Below, one piece after another: positions 1-5,298 of a stretch of 8,334 bases of DNA (the stretch's first letter is position 1; every line of letters begins with the position of its first letter). The position numbers and the translations under genes were made by a program. Below the pieces are notes generated by a model, which saw nothing but the letters and a program-made list of their open reading frames with translations, made no database searches and was not told the origin of the DNA. The DNA is from an uncultured bacterium. GTDB lineage: Bacteria > Cyanobacteriota > Vampirovibrionia > Gastranaerophilales > Gastranaerophilaceae. The DNA lies in the NCBI GenBank assembly GCA_949299435.1, contig CASGAK010000154.1, forward strand, positions 1-8,334, given 5' to 3'.

Positions 1-429
1 GTCTTAAAAACAGGAATTTCATTAGTGGAGAATGTCCCTAAAGGTTTGCTCGGAACATGGCGAGTGGCTGCGGTGTTGGAAAAAACTGACAGTCCCGAGA
101 TCTTTAGAAATAAGTCTGTAGATATATGGAACCTGTCTAGGAATAATGACGTCATGAATTTAAGTAATCCATTTACCGGAGCATCAGCTGATTTGTCGGT
201 TGAGTTTGTAAAAGATAATGTTGTAAAATTTACAAAAGAAGGAGTATCAGACAATAAAAAATTAACGGATACTGTGGAAATAAAACTTGATGGAAATAAA
301 TTTACCGGCAGAAATTATCTGACTCTGAAGACCGTTTCCAATGCTGATAATAAAGTTATAAAAGTTCAAAATGCCGTCTATGTATTAGTCGGTGAAAAAA
401 TTTCAGGAATGAGTGTATTAGATAAATGA
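1..429 (+). CDS. Unrecognised beta-rich protein, C-terminal part (5' end outside window)
   Basis: The reading frame is open from base 1 with no stop upstream of the first in-window start-like codon (GTG at 25), so I read this as the 3' part of a longer gene; 142 codons are visible. I do not recognise the family. The visible part is polar, alternates hydrophobic and charged residues, and looks beta-strand rich. A Gly-Thr-Trp at visible residues 18-20 followed by a strand-like segment faintly recalls the GxW start of lipocalin-like barrels, but this is too weak to name it. No membrane segment or cysteine is seen. The TGA stop overlaps a possible ATG of the next gene (ATGA at 426-429), so it is probably co-transcribed with trxB. 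That suggests co-expression but does not reveal a function. Confidence 0.7.
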   Translation, partial: VLKTGISLVENVPKGLLGTWRVAAVLEKTDSPEIFRNKSVDIWNLSRNNDVMNLSNPFTGASADLSVEFVKDNVVKFTKEGVSDNKKLTDTVEIKLDGNKFTGRNYLTLKTVSNADNKVIKVQNAVYVLVGEKISGMSVLDK

Positions 430-440
430 GGATAAAGGAT

Positions 441-1385
441 ATGCAGATTTATGAATTTGATACGGTAATTTTAGGTGGAGGCCCTGCAGGATTAAGTGCA
501 GGAATCTATGCAAGTCGCGGGGCGGTGTCTACGGCGATAATTGATGTATCTATGTTAGGCGGACAGCCTTCCAATTATTTGGAGTTGGAAAACTATCCAG
601 GATTTCCGATTATCGGCGGGTTCGATTTGATGGAAAAATTCGAAGAACATGCCGATAAATTTGGAGTTCAAAAATTTCCAATGCAGGAAATTGAAAAATT
701 GGATTTGAAAGCAACTCCTAAAATAATACTTACTAAAGAAGCGGAATTCAGAGCTAAGACTGTAATAATAGCTTGCGGAGCACAGCCTATGAAATTAGGA
801 GTACCCGGAGAAGCTGCATTTGTCGGTCGAGGTGTAAGTTATTGTGCTGTATGTGACGGTGCTTTTTACAAAAACAAAGTCGTAGCAGTTGTCGGCGGTG
901 GAAATGCTGCAGTTGAAGAAGCGATGTATCTTACAAAATTCGCTGATAAAGTATATGTAATTCATCGCAGAAACGAGTTACGTGCAGATAAAATTGTCCA
1001 AGAACGTGCTTTTAAAAATGAAAAAATTGAATTTATATGGGATTCTGTAGTAAAAGAAATTAAAGGTGAGGATTTAGTTCATACGGCAGTTTTGGAGAAT
1101 GTGAAAACTCATGATATTTCAAATCTCCAAGTTAATGGTGTATTCCCTTACATTGGCATGGTGCCTAATATAGAAGGAATTGCAGGACAGGTAGCTCAAG
1201 ATGCAGGCGGGTTTATAATAACCGATGAAACTATGAAAACGTCAGTTGAGGGGGTATATGCCGTCGGTGATGTCAGAAAAACGCCCCTAAGACAAGTTAT
1301 CACAGCAGCTTCAGATGGTGCTGTAGGTGCTGTTTATGCAGTTAAATATTTAGAAAGCCTAAAAGAAATACCTCAGGCTGTATAA
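441..1385 (+). CDS. trxB: Thioredoxin reductase (NADPH, FAD-dependent)
   Basis: This cytoplasmic flavoenzyme passes electrons from NADPH through FAD and a redox-active disulfide to thioredoxin. All family landmarks are present when numbered from the ATG at 441: FAD-binding GGGPAG at residues 12-17, the CAVC disulfide at 135-138 followed by DG, the NADPH-domain GGGNAAVEEA at 152-161, HRRNELR at 175-181 (binds the 2'-phosphate of NADPH), and the C-terminal FAD motif GVYAVGDVR at 271-279. At 314 residues it has the usual low-molecular-weight TrxR length, and the intact NADPH motifs argue against a ferredoxin-dependent variant. I prefer ATG 441 because GAGG at 428-431 lies 9 nt upstream and the protein then begins just before the first FAD strand. 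The in-frame ATG at 426 overlaps the previous stop but has no Shine-Dalgarno; it would add five residues. Confidence 0.95.
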   Translation: MQIYEFDTVILGGGPAGLSAGIYASRGAVSTAIIDVSMLGGQPSNYLELENYPGFPIIGGFDLMEKFEEHADKFGVQKFPMQEIEKLDLKATPKIILTKEAEFRAKTVIIACGAQPMKLGVPGEAAFVGRGVSYCAVCDGAFYKNKVVAVVGGGNAAVEEAMYLTKFADKVYVIHRRNELRADKIVQERAFKNEKIEFIWDSVVKEIKGEDLVHTAVLENVKTHDISNLQVNGVFPYIGMVPNIEGIAGQVAQDAGGFIITDETMKTSVEGVYAVGDVRKTPLRQVITAASDGAVGAVYAVKYLESLKEIPQAV

Positions 1386-1437
1386 CTTTTATATTGCATT
1401 TTAAAATTGTTGATTTACAATATATTTGTCAACTGAT

Positions 1438-1512
1438 AGCGGTATCGTCTAGGGGTTAGGATAGCAGATTCTCATTCTGTTGACACGGGTTCGAATCCCG
1501 TTGCCGCCGCCA
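1438..1512 (+). tRNA. tRNA-Glu (anticodon CUC), CCA encoded
   Basis: Folding by eye gives a complete cloverleaf. The D arm is GTC (1447-1449) with GAT (1460-1462). The anticodon stem is GCAGA (1464-1468) with TCTGT (1476-1480), and its loop TTCTCAT puts CTC at 1471-1473. The variable loop has 4 nt, the T arm is ACGGG/CCCGT around TTCGAAT (1490-1496), the discriminator is G1509 and CCA is encoded at 1510-1512. The TCGTCTAG start of the D arm and the G discriminator are typical of bacterial tRNA-Glu. Acceptor pairs 2-7 form (one is U-G), but position 1 is A1438 opposite C1508, a mismatch. A TATATT at 1421-1426 could be its -10 box, though no good -35 is visible, so it may instead be read with trxB. 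Confidence 0.93.
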
Positions 1513-1515
1513 GTT

Positions 1516-2454
1516 TTATGATAAATCGACAATTGTTTCGTTGTAGTATTTTTTATCTTTACAGTAGTCAAATTTTTTACTGGATCTTTCACTGTTAAAT
1601 ACTATTTTATTTTCCAGCGGGATTAATTTTTGTGCATTTTTTAAAAACATTTCATACATAATATCCAAATGACCTATATCAATTGCTCTGTAGCCTTTTT
1701 GAGCTAAGTCATACGCTAATACCGTAGCTGTTGGTCCAAGAGCTAATAAAAACAACTTATCTTTAGATTGCTTTAGTGATATAGATAAAATTTCATTATA
1801 TTTTGAATATGCGTTTTTGTTTGGGCATATAATTCTATTTATTGATTTTGCGTTCGCAAACAAATCATTACCAATTCCAAGATGAGTTCCTTTACCTTCA
1901 ATTATTACTATATCTTTTTCATTCCAAAGACTTTTGAATTTATTATAGAAATTTTCTCCCTGTGTTTTACTTTGAAATCTAAATTGTCTTGTAATGCATG
2001 CATCAATATATGTTGTATCAAAAGTTATGTATTTGTATAATTCAGATCTAAAATGTGCTAAAATTTTTCTAAAATAATCACTTTGACAGTATCCGAATGT
2101 ATCGGGTATACCTATTAAAATCCCTTCGGTTTTGTTTTTAATAATTTGTTTTAATTTTTCAGCCAAAGATTTATCGTACTTTTGAAAATTTATACTTTCA
2201 CCCATCATAATTTTAAATTCTCCGTCTCCGAAGCGGGCAAAAGAATTTTTAGCTGACATAAGCAAATCCAGACTCTCGTTTAAATTTAGTACTTTAGGCA
2301 GCTTTATATGAGCAAGAGTTCTAGGATCAGCAAGTTCATATATTAAATTTTCGAATCTCTCGTTTTTGTCTTTTATTTTTTTAGGAAGTTGAAATTTAAT
2401 ATCAATACCAAAAATGTTAAATCGGACTTTTTTAGTTAATTTATTATAATACAT
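1516..2454 (-). CDS. GT-D-fold glycosyltransferase (DUF1792-type)
   Basis: This is a predicted sugar transferase of the GT-D fold, the family that includes the streptococcal enzyme extending glycans on serine-rich adhesins. Two family signatures are clear in the 312 residues. One is RFGDGE at 74-79, the nucleotide-sugar/metal-binding acidic loop. The other is LGPTATVLAYDL at 239-250, leading into GYRAIDIGHLDIMYE at 254-268. The N-terminus carries RFNIFGIDIKF (11-21), a short element I associate with the start of many surface-polysaccharide enzymes. There is no signal peptide or membrane segment, so it should act in the cytoplasm on a lipid- or protein-linked acceptor. It stands alone on the - strand, convergent with tRNA-Glu and divergent from pilT, with its own consensus promoter. 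The ribosome-binding site is weak. Donor and acceptor cannot be read from sequence; a role in pilin, flagellin or surface glycan decoration is only inference. Confidence 0.85.
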   Translation of the reverse strand: MYYNKLTKKVRFNIFGIDIKFQLPKKIKDKNERFENLIYELADPRTLAHIKLPKVLNLNESLDLLMSAKNSFARFGDGEFKIMMGESINFQKYDKSLAEKLKQIIKNKTEGILIGIPDTFGYCQSDYFRKILAHFRSELYKYITFDTTYIDACITRQFRFQSKTQGENFYNKFKSLWNEKDIVIIEGKGTHLGIGNDLFANAKSINRIICPNKNAYSKYNEILSISLKQSKDKLFLLALGPTATVLAYDLAQKGYRAIDIGHLDIMYEMFLKNAQKLIPLENKIVFNSERSSKKFDYCKDKKYYNETIVDLS

Positions 2455-2487
2455 TCTAAATCTTCATTCCAGCTACTCTACTAATAA

Positions 2488-2515
2488 ATTATATTTATGG
2501 AAAGCCTTTTGTCAA
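2488..2515 (-). promoter_or_regulatory. Consensus sigma-70-type promoter for the glycosyltransferase gene
   Basis: On the - strand a perfect TTGACA (plus-strand TGTCAA at 2510-2515) is followed after 16 nt by a perfect TATAAT (plus-strand ATTATA at 2488-2493). Transcription would start near 2481, giving a leader of about 27 nt before the ATG at 2454. This is the best consensus match in the window and implies strong constitutive transcription of this single gene. I see no operator overlapping it. Confidence 0.8.
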
Positions 2516-2581
2516 TTTAGCACTAAAATCTACTAAAGATAAATAAAAGAAACATCTTAGACTCTTTCTTATGAGTATTTG

Positions 2582-2590
2582 TGGTATAAT
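2582..2590 (+). promoter_or_regulatory. Possible extended -10 promoter element
   Basis: TGG followed by TATAAT (2585-2590) forms a perfect extended -10 (TGnTATAAT). No acceptable -35 hexamer lies 15-19 nt upstream. If active, transcripts would start near 2597, just before the hairpin at 2604-2623, giving either a leader of roughly 300 nt on pilT or a short non-coding RNA. In DNA this AT-rich the match could be chance. Confidence 0.3.
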
Positions 2591-2594
2591 AAGC

Positions 2595-2623
2595 AAAAAA
2601 AAAGTTGCCTGAAAGTAGGCAAC
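2595..2623 (-). terminator. Intrinsic terminator facing the - strand
   Basis: Read on the - strand, GTTGCCT (plus 2617-2623), a 6-nt loop and AGGCAAC (plus 2604-2610) form a perfect 7-bp stem with four G-C pairs, directly followed by nine U (A9 at 2595-2603). That is a textbook rho-independent terminator. On the + strand the same hairpin is followed by ATTAAAT, so it should work in one direction only. It lies upstream of the glycosyltransferase promoter, so it would block - strand transcripts from the pilT side. No - strand gene is visible that would need it. Confidence 0.75.
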
Positions 2624-2789
2624 ATTAAATAAACACGAGGATATTAAGAGAGAGAGTATAAAAAACTTTTTCTTTAAATTCTTCCTATTATATACATCTT
2701 TTAATTGTTTTACTCATTGATTATAATTTTTGATTTCCCTTACATTTATATAAAGTATTTTTTAATTTGGAAATTGCCAAAAGTTATTA

Positions 2790-2813
2790 ATTTGTTACAA
2801 CCTTGTAACAAAT
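2790..2813. repeat. Perfect 11-bp inverted repeat, operator-like
   Basis: ATTTGTTACAA (2790-2800), a CC spacer and TTGTAACAAAT (2803-2813) form a perfect dyad. It is centred about 79 nt upstream of the predicted pilT transcription start, outside the -35 box. There is no U-tract on either side, so it is unlikely to be a terminator. The layout suggests a binding site for a dimeric regulator. It does not match the spacing of the Rex, CRP or NtcA consensus sites I compared, so the protein is unknown. Confidence 0.65.
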
Positions 2814-2844
2814 CCTATAAATAGTTGTATTTTTTATAAAACTA

Positions 2845-2873
2845 TTGCCATATACTAACAAAAATGATATAAT
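2845..2873 (+). promoter_or_regulatory. pilT promoter (extended -10, near-consensus -35)
   Basis: TTGCCA (2845-2850, five of six consensus bases) is separated by 17 nt from TATAAT (2868-2873), which is preceded by TGA and so forms an extended -10. The start of transcription would be near 2880, giving a leader of about 20 nt before the ATG at 2901. It probably drives pilT, recO and the following membrane-protein gene together. Confidence 0.8.
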
Positions 2874-2900
2874 CCTATGTAGTAAGAATTGAGAGGAATT

Positions 2901-4010
2901 ATGGGTGATAGTAGTTTTGATGTAATAGCATTTTTGGAAAGAGCAGTAGCAATAGGAGCTTCAGATATACATTTATCAGTAAATGAATATCCGGCAATCA
3001 GAAAAGATGGTAAAATTATAAAAATTAACATGCCGATATTAACAGAAACTGATATAGATGAGGCATATGGGGCTTTGCTTCCATCAAATATTAATGCAGC
3101 GAAACTAGAAGCGATATATGATTTGGATTTTGCTTACGAAATTGTCGGCTGTGCACGTTTTCGTGTTAATTTAAGCAAGCAATTAGGCCGATATTCTTTG
3201 GTTATAAGAACAATTCCATATGATATAAAGTCAGTTGCAGAATTAAATTTACCAAAAGCTATTGAGCAGTTTTCAACATTAAATAACGGGCTAGTCCTTA
3301 TTACAGGACCTACCGGTAGTGGAAAATCAACCACAATTGCCTCATTAATTGACTATATCAATATAAATTATCCAAAACATATTATAACAATTGAAGATCC
3401 TGTTGAGTTTATTTTTAATAACAGAAAGGCGATAATTTCTCAAAGACAAATAAGTGTGGACACTGCATCATTCCCAGATGGTGTAAAATATGCACTTCGT
3501 CAGGATCCAGATGTTATATTTATTGGTGAGATAAGGGATAGAGAAACAGTCGTAAGTGCATTGAAAGCAGCAGAAACAGGGCATTTGGTTTTTGCAACAA
3601 TTCACACGAATGATGCTGTACAGACTGTTAACCGAATTGTTAATATGTTTGATCCGGCTGATAGGCTTCATATAAGAGAGCAAATTGCTCAAATTTTGCG
3701 TGGTACAGTATCACAAAGGCTAATCCCACTAAGAGATTCAATGGGCAGACGTCCTGCTGTAGAACTGCTTGTTGTAACTCCTACAGTTAAAGATTTTATT
3801 GAAAAAGATAAGTTAGAAGATGTATATGACTTAGTTCGTAAAGGATCTTTCAATAACATGATAACTATGAATATGTCTTTATATAACTTGTATTCTGAAG
3901 GTTTGGTAACAGAAGAAGTAGCTTTAGAATATTCTGATGATAAAAACGAATTAAAACAAATGTTCAGAGGAGTATATCAAGGAACATCTTCAGGAAAAGA
4001 CAGAGGTTAG
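2901..4010 (+). CDS. pilT: Type IV pilus retraction ATPase PilT
   Basis: PilT is the hexameric cytoplasmic ATPase that depolymerises type IV pili and powers twitching. The 369-residue product has the complete motif set: N-terminal ASDIHLS (20-26) and RKDGKI (34-39), the PAS-like domain ending in RFRVN (86-90), Walker A GPTGSGKST (136-144), the Asp box ITIEDPVEF (162-170), Walker B around DVIFIGEIRD (204-213) with its catalytic Glu, and the His box TGHLVFATIHTNDA (227-240). The C-terminal SLYNLYSEGLV segment near 327-336 and the NELKQMFRG near 349-357 are also PilT-like and set it apart from the extension ATPase PilB, which is longer. The start is ATG 2901 with GAGAGG at 2891-2896. A TTG at 2889 is in frame but lies on the Shine-Dalgarno. 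recO follows after 9 nt. No other pilus gene is in the window, as is common for pilT. Confidence 0.93.
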   Translation: MGDSSFDVIAFLERAVAIGASDIHLSVNEYPAIRKDGKIIKINMPILTETDIDEAYGALLPSNINAAKLEAIYDLDFAYEIVGCARFRVNLSKQLGRYSLVIRTIPYDIKSVAELNLPKAIEQFSTLNNGLVLITGPTGSGKSTTIASLIDYININYPKHIITIEDPVEFIFNNRKAIISQRQISVDTASFPDGVKYALRQDPDVIFIGEIRDRETVVSALKAAETGHLVFATIHTNDAVQTVNRIVNMFDPADRLHIREQIAQILRGTVSQRLIPLRDSMGRRPAVELLVVTPTVKDFIEKDKLEDVYDLVRKGSFNNMITMNMSLYNLYSEGLVTEEVALEYSDDKNELKQMFRGVYQGTSSGKDRG

Positions 4011-4019
4011 TGCTTTTTC

Positions 4020-4781
4020 ATGAACAATTTTGTCACAGACGCAATAAATCTGAGAGCGTATAATTTGAGCGAATCAGATAAAATTATAGTGATGTATTCA
4101 CGAGATAAGGGGCTGATAAAAGGGGTTGCTAAAGGGGTTAAAAAGCCTAAAAGTAAGCTCGGTGCCCGTATGGATTTGCTTGTGGCAAATAAGTTGATGC
4201 TTTATAAAGGTAAAAATCTTGATACAATTTGTCAAGCTGAGGCTCTGAATACGTTTAATAAAATCCGTCAGAACATGGATAAAATATTTTATTCATTTTA
4301 TATTAGTGAGGTTGTTGCGAATTTTGGAGTTGAAGATGACCCTTGCTCCAGTGAAATTTTTGATATGCTTTATAAAGCATTAGATTCAATTGCATTAGCT
4401 TCAGATAAGTTGGAAATATTACTTGCAGTAATAAAATTCCAATTGAAAATGATGTCCCTTTCAGGTTTTGGAATAGAACTTAATAAATGTTTGAAATGTG
4501 GTTGCAGTCTGAATCAAGATAATATGTATTTTTCCTCATCTTTAGGTGGTGTAATTTGTAAAGAGTGCAATCAATCCTATGGAATTTCGGTTATTATGCA
4601 TTATAAATTGAGAGATTTCCTGAAAGAACTGGAAAAAACACCTTTTGATTGCAAAAGTGAGTTAGAATCCAAAGCTACTGAAAAATTATGTAGTGTTTGT
4701 TTTGAGCTTTTAAAGGGGTATATAAACGTTCATTCACCTAAAAAGTTTAATTCAACAGGAATATTGCAAGAAATTCTTTAA
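4020..4781 (+). CDS. recO: DNA repair protein RecO
   Basis: RecO anneals complementary single strands and, with RecR, loads RecA onto SSB-coated DNA in gap repair. The 253-residue product has the RecO layout. An N-terminal OB-fold (about 1-80) begins with the typical pattern of an unusual pathway-name region, LRAYNLSESDKIIVMYSRDKG at 11-31, and continues with GVAKGVKKPKSKLG. A helical domain follows, and then a C4 zinc-binding loop with Cys157, Cys160, Cys180 and Cys183 (CLKC and CKEC). The zinc site is intact, which many RecO proteins have lost. The start is ATG 4020; the nearest in-frame stop upstream is the pilT stop at 4008, so no earlier start exists. The nearest Shine-Dalgarno-like AGAGG (4002-4006) is rather far upstream, so translation may be coupled to pilT. 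Confidence 0.92.
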   Translation: MNNFVTDAINLRAYNLSESDKIIVMYSRDKGLIKGVAKGVKKPKSKLGARMDLLVANKLMLYKGKNLDTICQAEALNTFNKIRQNMDKIFYSFYISEVVANFGVEDDPCSSEIFDMLYKALDSIALASDKLEILLAVIKFQLKMMSLSGFGIELNKCLKCGCSLNQDNMYFSSSLGGVICKECNQSYGISVIMHYKLRDFLKELEKTPFDCKSELESKATEKLCSVCFELLKGYINVHSPKKFNSTGILQEIL

Positions 4782-4792
4782 TATTGAGGTGT

Positions 4793-5212
4793 ATGGATAA
4801 AATATTTAATTTGAGTAAAAAAAAGAATATAAAATATGCTTTATTGTTTTATTTTATATTTGTAATAATCGGAGCGTTAGTGTCAGGAGTAATCTCTGCA
4901 GTGATAGTTGCAGTGTTTTATCCCGATGCAACAACCTTTGAAGAAGGTGCAAAGCTCGGATATTTTTACGGCTCAAGAGTTGCTATGTTCTATTGTCTTA
5001 TTTTATCTGTACTTTTGGCGGTGAAGAAATCTTTAGGATTAAATCCTTTAGCTCTTTTTTTAATAATTATATCGCCGATATTGGGTTTTGTATTTGGTTG
5101 TATAGGTGGCATAATTCCTGTTACTATTTTAACAGTTCTTGAACCTAAAAATAATACTTCTCAGATTGAGTGCCAATCTAATGATAATAATTCCAGTAGT
5201 ATCCAACAGTAG
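4793..5212 (+). CDS. Small integral membrane protein, unrecognised
   Basis: I do not recognise this 139-residue protein. It has a short basic N-terminus (KIFNLSKKKNIK), then hydrophobic segments at about 15-43, 61-77 and 86-117. The first and third are long enough and Gly-rich enough (GALVSGVISAV, GFVFGCIGGII) to be bent helices or two helices each, so three to five membrane passes are possible. An acidic loop at 45-58 and a polar Asn/Ser/Gln tail of about 22 residues flank them. ATG 4793 is preferred over an in-frame TTG at 4784 because TTGAGG at 4784-4789 is the likely ribosome-binding site. It sits 11 nt after recO, so it probably shares the pilT transcript, and a terminator-like hairpin follows. 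Such proteins are often variable between relatives; no function is inferred. Confidence 0.75.
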   Translation: MDKIFNLSKKKNIKYALLFYFIFVIIGALVSGVISAVIVAVFYPDATTFEEGAKLGYFYGSRVAMFYCLILSVLLAVKKSLGLNPLALFLIIISPILGFVFGCIGGIIPVTILTVLEPKNNTSQIECQSNDNNSSSIQQ

Positions 5213-5224
5213 GCTATTATTATG

Positions 5225-5253
5225 ATAGACCGATTTGGTAATGTCTATTTTTT
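5225..5253 (+). terminator. Modest intrinsic terminator after the pilT-recO operon
   Basis: ATAGAC (5225-5230) pairs with GTCTAT (5243-5248) across a 12-nt loop and is followed by a U-run ending at 5253. The stem has only two G-C pairs, so termination may be partial. Its position 13 nt after the membrane-protein stop and before a new gene with its own good ribosome-binding site supports the call. Confidence 0.5.
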
Positions 5254-5298
5254 ACTTCTGTTTTAGCTTTATTAATGATAGAGCGACAGGAGAAAATC

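Larger units (their letters stand above)
2455..2900. other. Divergent non-coding region between glycosyltransferase gene and pilT
   Basis: No convincing gene is present on either strand in these 446 bp; the start codons found open frames of fewer than 20 codons without good ribosome-binding sites. Reading left to right it holds the - strand glycosyltransferase promoter (2488-2515), a lone extended -10 on the + strand (2582-2590), a hairpin with a U-tract facing the - strand (2595-2623), an (AG)5 run (2647-2656), a very AT-rich stretch with overlapping TATAAT boxes on both strands near 2720-2727, a perfect inverted repeat (2790-2813) and the pilT promoter (2845-2873). The region is longer and more structured than the other gaps in the window. 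Confidence 0.8.

Noticed and set aside
1500..1520. Use of the tRNA-Glu 3' end as an attachment site for an integrated element.
   Set aside because: No repeat of the tRNA 3' end and no integrase or other mobile gene is found in the window.
2571..2625. Tiny frames of 13-18 codons (+ from 2571, - from 2625) across the hairpin.
   Set aside because: No ribosome-binding sites, and the - strand one runs through the terminator U-tract.
2619..2720. A Phe-rich frame (KNFFFKFFLLY...) after a GAGG, resembling a phenylalanine leader peptide.
   Set aside because: There is no ATG, GTG or TTG start in frame, no attenuator hairpins with a U-tract on the + strand, and no Phe-related gene downstream; Phe codons are expected in AT-rich DNA.
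2600..2880. A c-di-GMP riboswitch in front of pilT.
   Set aside because: The conserved purine and tetraloop-receptor elements of class I or II are not visible; only a simple hairpin and a dyad are seen.
2889..2900. TTG at 2889 as the pilT start.
   Set aside because: It would place the Shine-Dalgarno GAGAGG inside the gene; ATG 2901 gives a normal PilT N-terminus.
3134..3692. Two - strand frames (3134-3334 and 3468-3692) inside pilT.
   Set aside because: They lie antisense to the catalytic motifs of a well-conserved gene and show no family features.
4365..4380. Perfect 16-bp palindrome ATGCTTTATAAAGCAT inside recO.
   Set aside because: It encodes conserved-frame residues in mid gene (Met-Leu-Tyr-Lys-Ala), and a near copy at about 4198 encodes Met-Leu-Tyr-Lys-Gly; codon use explains it, with no promoter or partner site.
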